Program-made: the position numbers and the translations under genes
Source: Candidatus Poribacteria bacterium
GTDB lineage: Bacteria > Poribacteria > WGA-4E > WGA-3G
Direction: 5' to 3'
Assembly (NCBI GenBank): GCA_022824265.1
Contig: JAJEAG010000056.1
Coordinates: 1-64,000, forward strand
Length of the DNA stretch: 64,000 bases
The notes under the pieces: generated by a model
Databases searched by the model: none
Told to the model about the DNA's origin: nothing
The model's input: the letters and a program-made list of their open reading frames with translations, nothing else
Shown: positions 37,555 to 46,557 of the stretch, piece after piece
How the letters are laid out: each line of letters starts with the position of its first letter
Position numbering within the stretch: position 1 is the stretch's first letter

Positions 37555-39249
37555 ATGAAAATAAATAAAAATTATAAAAAACAAACTGCCCTGTCTCTAT
37601 ATTGGAAGTACATACTTCAAATATATATGACAACGTTATTAATTGTTAGTTGCACATCGTCAGTGTATGCAGCAAAGGCAACAGACTTTTTCCCAAAAGA
37701 AAGCATACTATACATGCAATTAAATGAGCTAAATGATGTATATTACGAAATTAATTTGTCAGATAATTGGAAGAATTCTGTTGAATTACTAATGAGTGAT
37801 TCTGATACCGAGGAATTGGAACAAGGAATGCAATTGATTCAGAACATTATCGGGACGGATCTTCACGGAGTGATTGAAACAGTAGGATACCAGATAGGTC
37901 TTGCAATGTGGCAGCGAGATTTTGACAATCCACACGGTGGATTGGTTGTACATTCTGGTGGGAATCTTGCAGAATTACAACGATTAACCAAAATACTAAC
38001 AGGATTTATGGGAATGTCTGTAGGTCAACTAAGTATTGATGCGGGGGAATATAGGAAAATAAAATACGATACTCTTCAGATGCCTGATGTTCTTTTCACC
38101 TACGGATATGTTGGAGATTTTCTCGTCGTTGGTATTGGGGAAAACAGCTTTGAAAAAATGATTGATACTTACAGAAAAAAAACCGAATCAATCAAGAATA
38201 ATCAGTCCTTTGTTGAAACTTCAAAAAAAATAGGTTCTGACCAAATCAGCTTGTATTTTGACACGCGAAGGGTTCTTCCATTTATAGAAGATATGGATGC
38301 AGAAGCACGAGTTCAACTTCAACCTTTATCAAAGATAGGGGTCGGTTTGAATCTATTGGAAAAAGGTCCCATTCTTCAGTTATATACAAATTTTGATCCG
38401 AATATACCTGAGAGTTACATTAGTCGCTTCCTTAAAGAAGGACAAGAATTGACTACATTAAAGGGGATGTCTGGAGATGAAGATTTATTTATTGCTGCTG
38501 CTCCGGGTATATTGGAAACCTTATGGGATATTGCACATGACGCAATTCACAATAGCGAGTCTGATGACGCTTATGCACTTATTACCTACCTTGAAGGTAT
38601 TTTGAATCTGAATTTTGAGGATGATTTTATTGCAGGTCTGACAGGTGAAATCGCTTTGACTGTGGATGACATAACAAAGTTTAATCCTGAGGCTATAGAA
38701 AGTCTGGATATTGATTTTGTGAACTCGTTACAGGTCGATGCAAACCACGTGCACACGCAAGGTGGTATAGTATTCAATTCTGCGAACCCATCCAAATGGG
38801 ATAAGGTTGAGAACAGTGTGTCTAACCTACAGAATACCTCCGTTTCTACGATAGAATATAAAGACACAGATGTGTCTGTGTTCGCGTCAAATATCTACTA
38901 TGCTGAAAAGAATGGATTCTCACTATTAAGTTTTTCAGAAGACCAGATGTATGCGATGGTTGATGGTTTTGACAACAAAAAGAAAATACCATATTTAAAA
39001 CAAGTACCTAAAACGCCATTGGCATTCTTTAAAATCAATATACAGAAATGGATGGAATTGGTTGATGTTGCAGAACCTATTGATAATGAGGAAGACAAAG
39101 ATGACATAGATCTACTTCTCGCATGGATTACAGTTGAAGAGAATGATGCTATGTTTGAAGTCACATTCTCAGGTAATAAACCACCGATTGAGTTGTTTTT
39201 AAAACTGCTACCATATATTGCCAGGGGTACAGCTGAATCGTTAGATTAG
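37555..39249 (+). CDS. Exported protein of the DUF3352 type
   Basis: A 564-aa protein with an N-terminal hydrophobic segment (about residues 17-37). It could be cleaved after VYA, or lipidated at the Cys in LLIVSC, which fits a lipobox. The mature part opens FFPKESILYMQLNE, the usual start of DUF3352 domains, and continues in repeated beta-rich units. Function unknown, probably periplasmic. It follows the symporter by 16 nt with AGAGG, so it may belong to the same transcript. Confidence 0.7.
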   Translation: MKINKNYKKQTALSLYWKYILQIYMTTLLIVSCTSSVYAAKATDFFPKESILYMQLNELNDVYYEINLSDNWKNSVELLMSDSDTEELEQGMQLIQNIIGTDLHGVIETVGYQIGLAMWQRDFDNPHGGLVVHSGGNLAELQRLTKILTGFMGMSVGQLSIDAGEYRKIKYDTLQMPDVLFTYGYVGDFLVVGIGENSFEKMIDTYRKKTESIKNNQSFVETSKKIGSDQISLYFDTRRVLPFIEDMDAEARVQLQPLSKIGVGLNLLEKGPILQLYTNFDPNIPESYISRFLKEGQELTTLKGMSGDEDLFIAAAPGILETLWDIAHDAIHNSESDDAYALITYLEGILNLNFEDDFIAGLTGEIALTVDDITKFNPEAIESLDIDFVNSLQVDANHVHTQGGIVFNSANPSKWDKVENSVSNLQNTSVSTIEYKDTDVSVFASNIYYAEKNGFSLLSFSEDQMYAMVDGFDNKKKIPYLKQVPKTPLAFFKINIQKWMELVDVAEPIDNEEDKDDIDLLLAWITVEENDAMFEVTFSGNKPPIELFLKLLPYIARGTAESLD

Positions 39250-39262
39250 GAGCAAGAAAGCA

Positions 39263-39553
39263 ATGTTTACCCTTATTAAAACTTACTATAAAAAAGCAAA
39301 ATGGCTGAAGTGGATATCACTATTAGGTCTACCAATTATTGGAATAATATTAATTGCCGAAGGGTATATGCTTTTGCAAAATAATACAGGACATTTGTCA
39401 GGGACGTTATATATTATATCTGGATTTCTATGGTTCTTTGGCGGTGTCATTGAATGGATATCAAGTGTTCTAAATCAAATTAGTAGATTCGTTTGTACCG
39501 TAATTGAAACAATTATGGTTTTATCTGGTACAGTACTAATATTTATAGCTTAG
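39263..39553 (+). CDS. Small membrane protein, function unknown
   Basis: A 96-aa protein with three predicted transmembrane helices (about residues 15-34, 44-66 and 75-95) and a basic N-terminus (KTYYKKAKWLKW). I recognise no family. It lies 13 nt after the DUF3352-type gene with GGAG upstream, so it is probably the last gene of that operon. Confidence 0.6.
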   Translation: MFTLIKTYYKKAKWLKWISLLGLPIIGIILIAEGYMLLQNNTGHLSGTLYIISGFLWFFGGVIEWISSVLNQISRFVCTVIETIMVLSGTVLIFIA

Positions 39554-39684
39554 TCAGGAATGCACCAAAAATAAAGAAAGGAGACTGCAATTTTCCTCAA
39601 ATTTGTGTTATATCTTAGATAACTCAAATGCTTCTTGCATAAATATTATGTTTCTGCATCATAGGAGATTTGTGGTGATTTAAT

Positions 39685-40497
39685 ATGATTGATGTATGTT
39701 TTTTTGCTGATGAAGTTTCCAGAGATGACTTTGAGGAAGCTATCAAACTTGGTGTTGAAGCAGGTGCGAATACTGTTGAAGTACGCGGTGGTGTATGGGG
39801 TAAACACGTTACTGAAATTGACAATGACGATGTAAAACGCGCACAAGACGTGCTAAGTTCATACAATGTTAGGGTAGCAAGCATCGGTTCACCCTTTGGT
39901 AAATGTCCTATAGACGTTCAACAGGAGTATGAACGACACCTTCAACATTTTGATCGCATGGTTGAACTTGCACATGCGTTTGATACTCAAATCATACGTG
40001 GATTTGCATTTTGGAATCCAAATCGACGGCTTAAAGAGTCTACCCGACCCGATATTAATGACTACTTAGAACAGATTGCAGAAAAACTTGCTCCTATAGT
40101 GCCAATAGCAGAGGATGCAAACGTAGTTCTTGCATTTGAAAATGAAGATGCAACACTTGCAGGCAGTTGTGAAGAGACGCGTGCAGTCATTGATGCTCTT
40201 GGTAATAGTCCTGCTCTTGCCTCATGTTGGGATGTAAATAACGGGATAAATTGTGGAGAAATACCGTTGCCAGACGGATATTCATATATCAAAGGACTCG
40301 TACGCCATGTGCATGTAAAACCAAATCGCGAGAAAAACCTCGACCCAATTAGAGACACAGATTTACGATATGAACAACTGTTAAGAACGTTGTTAGAAGA
40401 CGGATTTACAGGTGCTGCAAGTATAGAACATTGGGGGAATCCTGAACAGATGTTAGATGGAATCCGTCAACTTCGTGCAGTTGTTGATGCAATGTAA
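39685..40497 (+). CDS. Sugar phosphate isomerase/epimerase (xylose isomerase-like TIM barrel)
   Basis: A 270-aa cytosolic TIM barrel of the AP-endonuclease-2/xylose isomerase-like superfamily. Metal-ligand-type segments are visible: VEVRGGVWG near residue 31, LAFENEDATLAGSC near residue 149 (Glu ligand), CWDVNNG near residue 178 and RHVHVKPNR near residue 209, and SIEHWGNPE near the C-terminus. The likely reaction is isomerisation or epimerisation of a sugar or its derivative. It opens a run of carbohydrate genes. Confidence 0.8.
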   Translation: MIDVCFFADEVSRDDFEEAIKLGVEAGANTVEVRGGVWGKHVTEIDNDDVKRAQDVLSSYNVRVASIGSPFGKCPIDVQQEYERHLQHFDRMVELAHAFDTQIIRGFAFWNPNRRLKESTRPDINDYLEQIAEKLAPIVPIAEDANVVLAFENEDATLAGSCEETRAVIDALGNSPALASCWDVNNGINCGEIPLPDGYSYIKGLVRHVHVKPNREKNLDPIRDTDLRYEQLLRTLLEDGFTGAASIEHWGNPEQMLDGIRQLRAVVDAM

Positions 40498-40526
40498 TAC
40501 AGTTCTAAAGTAAGGAGATTATTGAT

Positions 40527-41516
40527 ATGCATTTAAAACCTGACGCAGCACATCTGAATTGGCAAGGTGTTGTGTCTATTGAGAAAACAGATGATTCCAT
40601 TATGCCGTGGAGAACACCGCATGAGATGCACGTGCTGTTCCCCGAACCCTTGTTAGAAAGGTCTGCTATGCCAGCAGGTGTCCGCATCAGTTTCCGTAGT
40701 GACACGACGCGAATTGCGGGGAGTATTGTTGAACAACGCGAATCTGGGATGCTTGATCTCTGTTGTGATGGGGAGTTCATTGCATCTTATGATTTGAAAG
40801 GCAACAACAGTTTTGTCTTTGAGAATTTATCTAATAAGGATAAAGTTATTGAATTATGGCTTCCACAATTCGGTAGATTTCAACTTCGTCATATAGAAAT
40901 TGATGATGGTGCAACATTAGAACCACATATTGACAAACGTCCTAAATGGATAACTTATGGAAGTTCTATCACACAGTGTCGTTCCGCTGCATCACCGACT
41001 CAGACTTGGCCCGGGATTGTAGCACGTAATCAGAACTTTAACCTCACTTGTCTCGGTTATGGTGGACAGTGTCACCTTGATTCTATGATAGCACGGATGA
41101 TACGCGACCTTCCTGCAAACTACATTTCAATGTGTCTTGGCATAAACATACAGGGAGCAAACAGTTTAGGTCCACGTGCTTTTCGTCCTGCGATTATCGG
41201 TGCAGTGCAGATTATCCGTGAGAAACATCCCGATATACCTATAGTTTTGATGTCTCCAATTTATTGTCCAAACAGAGAAGAGAACCCAAACGCAGTCGGT
41301 TTCAATTTACAGAAAATGCGTGAAGAGGTACAAGGAGCAGCGGAAGCACTCAAAACATCTGGTGACGACAATATCCATTATGTTAGTGGTTTAGATGTAT
41401 TTGGTCCTGACTATGTAGACCTGCTTCCTGATAACTTACATCCTGATGCTGAGGGTTATAGAGTTATGGGTAACAATTTTGCGGAAGTCGTTGCTAACAA
41501 GTTTTTCGCAGCGTAA
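40527..41516 (+). CDS. SGNH/GDSL-type esterase
   Basis: A 329-aa protein. An N-terminal beta-sandwich (about residues 1-130) precedes an SGNH hydrolase domain: catalytic Ser in TYGSSIT (block I), Gly in CLGYGGQCHLDS (block II), Asn in CLGINIQGAN (block III), and Asp-x-x-His in LPDNLHPDAEG (block V). It probably removes acyl groups from a carbohydrate. There is no signal peptide, so it appears cytosolic. AAGGAG 9 nt upstream supports the ATG. It lies between the sugar isomerase and a Gfo/Idh dehydrogenase, consistent with one catabolic route. Confidence 0.82.
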   Translation: MHLKPDAAHLNWQGVVSIEKTDDSIMPWRTPHEMHVLFPEPLLERSAMPAGVRISFRSDTTRIAGSIVEQRESGMLDLCCDGEFIASYDLKGNNSFVFENLSNKDKVIELWLPQFGRFQLRHIEIDDGATLEPHIDKRPKWITYGSSITQCRSAASPTQTWPGIVARNQNFNLTCLGYGGQCHLDSMIARMIRDLPANYISMCLGINIQGANSLGPRAFRPAIIGAVQIIREKHPDIPIVLMSPIYCPNREENPNAVGFNLQKMREEVQGAAEALKTSGDDNIHYVSGLDVFGPDYVDLLPDNLHPDAEGYRVMGNNFAEVVANKFFAA

Positions 41517-41547
41517 ATATTATAATTGAGGATATGGGAGAGAATAT

Positions 41548-42627
41548 ATGAAAACGTACCGTGCAGCAGTAATCGGTTGTAGTCGTATGGGAGCATTCAT
41601 TGACAACGAAGTGCCAGATTACGAGGCAATAAAGTTACCCTATTCTCATGCAGCAGGCTTTTTTGCAGAGGAGCGTATCGACCTCATCGCCTGTGCTGAT
41701 TTACGTCCAGAAGTAATGGAACAATTTGGTAACCAATATGATGTTCCAAAAGAGAATCAATATACCGACTATCGTGAAATGATTGAAAATGAACAACCGG
41801 ATATCGTCAGTGTTGCCACCCAACCGGAACACCGTGCAGAAATAGTAATCTACGCTGCAGAACACGGTGTAAAAGCCATTTACGCAGAAAAGGCAATGGC
41901 AGCTTCTATGGATGAAGCAGCAGCAATGGTGTCAGTTGTGGAGGAAAATAACGTTGCTTTTAATCTCGGAACAAACCGTCGATGGCACACAGGTTTTGAT
42001 AAGATGAAAGAGGTGATTGATAGCGGTGAAATTGGCAGACTACGAACACTGATCATCTATTCTAACGGCACACTATTTAATACTGCAAGCCATAACCTTG
42101 ATCTAATCTTACGTCTGAACAGCGATGTGCCTGCAAGTTGGGTTACAGGTTACCTTCCACAAGGTAATTCAGTTTTTAACGGAGATGTGTTGAATGCTGA
42201 TCCATCTGGAGCAGGAACTATCTACTTTGAAAACGGTGTAACTGCACATGCCCTTTTAACGCCCCGCAGCAGTGAATGGGAAGCAATTTGTGATGGGGGA
42301 ACCGTCACATGTTGGAATAACGGATGGCAATGGCACCTTCGTAAGAATCAAGATGTACCAGGATGGAGAACATGTAGAGTTCCCGATACTTTTCCTGAGT
42401 TTGAACGGACAAGTAGCACAGCAAATCTTATAAAAGACCTAATCCACTCATTGGATACTGGACAACCAACGCGCGGTGGTGTCCGATGTGCTTATGCAAG
42501 TACAGAACTTATTTTTGGCATCATTGAATCACATCTACAAAATAGCAAGAGAATTGAACTTCCTCTAACAGACTCAAAAATCCGTTTACAAAGAAACCCG
42601 ACAGCAAGACAACCACGTTTCAACTAA
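41548..42627 (+). CDS. Gfo/Idh/MocA family oxidoreductase
   Basis: A 359-aa NAD(P)-dependent dehydrogenase. The Rossmann start reads AAVIGCSRMGAF, and the EKP-type catalytic segment appears as AEKAMAASMDEA near residue 112, with Ala where Pro is usual. The C-terminal alpha/beta domain includes THNLDLILRL-like residues (ASHNLDLILR) near residue 186, where the catalytic His lies. It probably oxidises a sugar or cyclitol derivative. It follows the SGNH esterase by 31 nt. Confidence 0.83.
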   Translation: MKTYRAAVIGCSRMGAFIDNEVPDYEAIKLPYSHAAGFFAEERIDLIACADLRPEVMEQFGNQYDVPKENQYTDYREMIENEQPDIVSVATQPEHRAEIVIYAAEHGVKAIYAEKAMAASMDEAAAMVSVVEENNVAFNLGTNRRWHTGFDKMKEVIDSGEIGRLRTLIIYSNGTLFNTASHNLDLILRLNSDVPASWVTGYLPQGNSVFNGDVLNADPSGAGTIYFENGVTAHALLTPRSSEWEAICDGGTVTCWNNGWQWHLRKNQDVPGWRTCRVPDTFPEFERTSSTANLIKDLIHSLDTGQPTRGGVRCAYASTELIFGIIESHLQNSKRIELPLTDSKIRLQRNPTARQPRFN

Positions 42628-42720
42628 TCACAGTTAGAATCAAACGCACTTATCGTCCATAAACCTTTGTTGAGACTTTAAACCGTATTGCTTAGCTAAT
42701 ATCAATAGGAGGAATTCACG

Positions 42721-43437
42721 ATGAGATTTACAGTTTTCTGTTTAGCTGTTTTGAGCGTTCTATTGATTACACCAACAGTTTACGCAGTTCATGACGAAGA
42801 AAAAGGACCAGAAAAATTTGGACGTTACGAATTCAAGGAGCAAGACATCAAAGCGGCAACGGATGCTTGTGAGGCTGGTGGTAAGCCTGGTCCTGAATAC
42901 GTGCCAACGGTACGAGATGAACAACCAAACTTGGCATTGTTGAAAGATACTAAACCTGAAGCATCTTCATTATTAGCAGGTTGGTGTCCTCAACGGCATT
43001 GCACCGAATACTTAAATGATGGATTCTACAACAACTGTAGAAGTTGGATTATAAATACAATTCCCGGTTGGGCACAAATTGACATCGGTGCAGTGGCAAA
43101 TGTTAACAAAATCTATTTCGGTAGTGACCATTCACAAGGTTTCCTTGACCGAACAACGGCAGATTTTGACATCCTTGTCGCAACAACCAAAGCCGATGCA
43201 GACTCTAATGCAGATACATGGAAAAAAGTATATACACACAAAGGGGCACCAATCAGCGAAACTACTGAAATAACATTTGACGATGTAGAAGTGCGATGGT
43301 TGCGTATCCATATTCGTTCCAATAACGGCGCACGAATAGATGAAATAGAGATATATGGCGGTTCTGATCCAATGGCAGTTGAACTAACAGATAAACTAAC
43401 AACAATCTGGGGACAAGTAAAAACTAACAAATACTAA
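42721..43437 (+). CDS. Secreted discoidin (F5/8 type C)-like protein
   Basis: A 238-aa protein with a signal peptide ending VYA. Residues about 70-215 look like an F5/8 type C/discoidin domain: NLALLKDTKPEASS start, LNDGFYNNCRSWI, GWAQIDIGAVANVNKIYF, and VRWLRIHIRSNNGARIDEIEIYG at the end. It probably binds carbohydrate outside the cell. The C-terminal tail KLTTIWGQVKTNKY resembles the tails of the next two secreted proteins. It has a strong AGGAGG. The gene is 20 nt ahead of the next secreted protein. Confidence 0.78.
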   Translation: MRFTVFCLAVLSVLLITPTVYAVHDEEKGPEKFGRYEFKEQDIKAATDACEAGGKPGPEYVPTVRDEQPNLALLKDTKPEASSLLAGWCPQRHCTEYLNDGFYNNCRSWIINTIPGWAQIDIGAVANVNKIYFGSDHSQGFLDRTTADFDILVATTKADADSNADTWKKVYTHKGAPISETTEITFDDVEVRWLRIHIRSNNGARIDEIEIYGGSDPMAVELTDKLTTIWGQVKTNKY

Positions 43438-43456
43438 CATTCTATAAGGAGATAAA

Positions 43457-44167
43457 ATGCGTTTTGTAATCTGTTTAATACTGATGCTGTGTGTCTGTAC
43501 AGTTTCTGCTGACATACTGTTTCAAGATGACTTTGAGAGTGGTAAAGTTGATAACAAGAAATGGATGCCGCAAGGTACCTGGGTGATTGAGGACAATGGT
43601 GACGGTCACGATGTTCTCGGTGAAAAAGTGCTTGCTGTCCAAAGTAGTGAGATAGGTCTTAGTGTTGACGCGTTTCCTGAAGAATTTGATTATTACGCTG
43701 ATTTTAAAACAGTGTCAGCAGGTTTGACAGGTTTTGTTTTCCACGCACAAGATGCTAATAATGTATATATGCACCAAGTTTCAACGGCTGGTTCTGGACA
43801 TACACCACAACACATTCGCTGGCATAGAAAGGTAGGGGGAGGCTATACTGTTGATGCCAAACCCTTTGACGATAAGGTGAATCGTGACCAAAATGTATGG
43901 TATCGTGTTAAGTTTGAAGTGCGTGAGGACTATAAGTTTAAAGTCTATCTTGGTGATGTTGGTGTAGAAGACGATGAACTTACACTTGTCAGTGAATGGA
44001 CAGATGCTCAAAAATCATTTGAGAAGGGTAAAATAGGTATACGGATGAGTGGAGGTGAGCGCGCCCAATATGACAACATTGTTGTATCTTCTGCAGGATT
44101 CGACATTTTTTCTGTTGAACCAAATCGGAAGTTAACCCTAACTTGGGGAAACCTTAAACGTAAATAA
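43457..44167 (+). CDS. Secreted concanavalin-like (DUF1080/LamG-type) protein
   Basis: A 236-aa protein with a signal peptide (about residues 1-18, ending VSA). The mature part, LFQDDFESGKVDNKKW, FVFHAQDANNVYMHQVS and GKIGIRMSGGERAQYDNIVV, follows the pattern of a beta-jelly-roll lectin-like domain seen in DUF1080 and LamG proteins. No catalytic residues are evident, so glycan binding is likely. It ends KLTLTWGNLKRK. It is a close tandem paralogue of the gene at 44377, of the same length. Confidence 0.75.
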   Translation: MRFVICLILMLCVCTVSADILFQDDFESGKVDNKKWMPQGTWVIEDNGDGHDVLGEKVLAVQSSEIGLSVDAFPEEFDYYADFKTVSAGLTGFVFHAQDANNVYMHQVSTAGSGHTPQHIRWHRKVGGGYTVDAKPFDDKVNRDQNVWYRVKFEVREDYKFKVYLGDVGVEDDELTLVSEWTDAQKSFEKGKIGIRMSGGERAQYDNIVVSSAGFDIFSVEPNRKLTLTWGNLKRK

Positions 44168-44376
44168 TCAAATAGAATGATGGTTGTGTTCTAAGCGTGG
44201 AACGTGAAAATTGCTTATTCTACCATCACTTTTAGTTTCCTTATGTGCGATAATTGTGATATAATTTTCTAATATATTACGGTTATTAAAATGTATATAA
44301 AATCAAACTTTCGGGAATAATATTGCTTACTACAGCACTATCAGTATTTCCGATTTACACAAGGAGATGAAGTATT

Positions 44377-45087
44377 ATGCGATATTTAATCTGTTTAGCA
44401 ATGATTCTGTGTGTTTCCACAGTTTCTGCTGAAATATTGTTTTATGATGATTTTGAAAATGGTGAGATTGATGAATCTATGTGGGCACCACAAGGTACTT
44501 GGGTGATTCAAGATAATTCTGATGGTCACGATGTATTAGGTGATAGTGTTCTATTCGTTCCAGGGGGTGAGGTTGGACTTAGCGTTGACGAATTCCCAGA
44601 AGAATACGACTATTACGCGGATTTCAAAGCCACGCAGAATGGTTTAACTGGGTTCGTCTTCCACGCTCAGGACGCAAATAACATATACATGCATCAAGTT
44701 TCTACAGATGGTTCAGCACATACACCACAACATATCCGTTGGCATAGAAGGGTTAATGGTGGATGGGCTGCTGAACCTGGGGCATTTGAAGATGGCGTTG
44801 ATCGTAAAGCGAATGTGTGGTACAGAGCGAAATTTGAGGTGCGGTCAGGTTCTAATTTCAAGGCTTACATAGGACCCGTAGGCGGTGATTCTGACGAATT
44901 ATCTTTTGTAAGTGAATGGACAGATTCACAGGGAGCCTTTTCAAGTGGGAAAATCGGTTTCCGTATGAGTGGTGCAGAACATGCACAGTACGATAATATT
45001 GCTGTCGTAACACCAGGAGGAACCCCGACACCTGTTGAACCGAAAGATAAGATGGCAGTGACTTGGGGCAACTTAAAACGTCATTGA
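44377..45087 (+). CDS. Secreted concanavalin-like protein, tandem paralogue
   Basis: A 236-aa protein aligning end to end with the gene at 43457 (DFENGEIDESMW, GFVFHAQDANNIYMHQVS, GKIGFRMSGAEHAQYDNIAV). It has a signal peptide ending VSA and a tail reading KMAVTWGNLKRH. Its own ribosome binding site AAGGAG and a 209-nt upstream gap suggest independent transcription. An IS200/IS605-like remnant begins directly after its stop. Confidence 0.75.
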   Translation: MRYLICLAMILCVSTVSAEILFYDDFENGEIDESMWAPQGTWVIQDNSDGHDVLGDSVLFVPGGEVGLSVDEFPEEYDYYADFKATQNGLTGFVFHAQDANNIYMHQVSTDGSAHTPQHIRWHRRVNGGWAAEPGAFEDGVDRKANVWYRAKFEVRSGSNFKAYIGPVGGDSDELSFVSEWTDSQGAFSSGKIGFRMSGAEHAQYDNIAVVTPGGTPTPVEPKDKMAVTWGNLKRH

Positions 45088-45515
45088 CATACTCACCGCA
45101 CTAAAGTGCTGGTGATTCTTTTGACTGAATCACCTTGAGTGATCGTGGGATCAACGACCTTTGCTTTCGAAGAAAGTCTGACAAAGCCTACTCCAACAGT
45201 TGATGCCCCAACTGCACCTCCAAAGGAGGTCTTAAGAACAATTAGTACGCGTGATTTAGATGGGATGAGTTATTATGCTTCTTTCCCTGAACGTGCAATA
45301 GATGTTACAAAGAACTTTAGCAGTCTTGAATCGCAAGGCTTTTACGTGATTGTTTCACTGCTTAGCTGTCTACCACAGCATCAATTACAACCGATGCCGA
45401 TTGCTAAAGAGCAGTATATCAAAATGATGTTCTTGAGTCAAGTTTTTTTGGGACAACAAGAAACTTAGCGGTGTCTACATCCCCGAGCTAAAGCAACGGG
45501 GTCTTGACACCGAAG
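45088..45515 (+). mobile_element. Hairpin-ended IS200/IS605-like remnant
   Basis: The left side carries GGTGATTC (45111-45118) / GAATCACC (45127-45134), next to CACCGCACTAAAGTGCTGGTG. The right side carries a two-tier hairpin: GGTGTC (45470-45475) with GACACC (45506-45511) enclosing CCCCG (45481-45485) with CGGGG (45497-45501). Hairpin ends without terminal inverted repeats are the hallmark of IS200/IS605 elements. The inner frame (GTG 45139 to 45468, 109 codons) does not resemble TnpA or TnpB, so the element is either gutted or a passenger-type derivative. Confidence 0.5.
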
Positions 45516-45561
45516 ATTGATAATGCAGAATCAACGCTCTGCTCAGGAAGGAAATGATGAT

Positions 45562-46557
45562 ATGTCATTATCTATCGGCATCATCGGTGCAGGTAGGATG
45601 GGTAGGCATCACCATAGTGCGGTAACTAACTATGGCGCGCGTATAGTTGCTGTCCACGATGTTCGAATAGAAGCTGCACAAGAACTTGCATCACTTGCTG
45701 GCACGGAAATAGCCACTGATGTGTTGAGTAATTTTTTTGATGTAAAATTGGATGGGGTGGTTATAACAACGCCACCCCCTGTTCGTTTAATGCCAATCAA
45801 GATGGCATGTGAACGTGGCATCCCAATAATGGTAGAAAAACCACCTGCCCTGAATATTTCTGATGGACGTAAATGTCTTGAATATATTGTAAATGCTGAT
45901 GTTATCGCAGCTGTCGGTTTTCAACTCAGATATCACCATCTGTATGAGAGACTAAAAGAATTAATCGCTAATCAAACTATCCATCTGGTTAGAACAGTCT
46001 GTACTATCAATTACTATCTCACATTTCAAATGCCAACATGGTTCTTACAGTCAGAGATTAGTGGCGGTCCATTAGCAGAACAGGCTGTGCATGTGTTGGA
46101 CTGTGCTCGATATGTAATGGGAAACCCGAAACCCTTGCAAGCACATGCTTTGACTGTAAAAAATATGGCACTTGACCGTACAGAATTTGACGCTGAAAAT
46201 GCTATACAGATGACTTACGAATTAGACAATGGCGTGTTCGGTACGCATATGAATCATTGCGGTACAGAGGAATTCTGTTTTGATGTTGAGGTGGTCGGAC
46301 CGCATTTACGTCTGCAGGCAAATATGGCGGATAATGCAATTCGTGGTAATCTTAATGGTGAAAAGATAGATGAACCCGTTATATCACAAAACAGTATAGG
46401 TTTAGACAAGACTGGAGCGTGGTTGCGTGCAATTGAAACTGGGGATAGAACACTCATTCGTTCCCATTTTGCTGACGCACTTGAAACACTTAAACTAATA
46501 GATGCGGCTATAAAAAGTCGCAATACTGGTAAATTTATTAGGGTGGAGGAATTATGA
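45562..46557 (+). CDS. Gfo/Idh/MocA family oxidoreductase
   Basis: A 331-aa dehydrogenase. The nucleotide-binding start is IGIIGAGRMGRHHH and the EKP motif reads VEKPPALNISDG near residue 95, followed by the C-terminal GGPLAEQAVHVLD segment containing the catalytic His. The start is ATG 45562, preceded by AGGAAGGAAA; the longer TTG frame (45517) runs into the mobile-element remnant. It is coupled by a 4-nt ATGA overlap to the probable selenoprotein that follows. Confidence 0.83.
   Translation: MSLSIGIIGAGRMGRHHHSAVTNYGARIVAVHDVRIEAAQELASLAGTEIATDVLSNFFDVKLDGVVITTPPPVRLMPIKMACERGIPIMVEKPPALNISDGRKCLEYIVNADVIAAVGFQLRYHHLYERLKELIANQTIHLVRTVCTINYYLTFQMPTWFLQSEISGGPLAEQAVHVLDCARYVMGNPKPLQAHALTVKNMALDRTEFDAENAIQMTYELDNGVFGTHMNHCGTEEFCFDVEVVGPHLRLQANMADNAIRGNLNGEKIDEPVISQNSIGLDKTGAWLRAIETGDRTLIRSHFADALETLKLIDAAIKSRNTGKFIRVEEL

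Noticed and set aside
45139-45468. 109-codon frame as a transposase gene
   Set aside because: It begins at GTG without a ribosome binding site and lacks TnpA or TnpB motifs. I report the element, not the gene.
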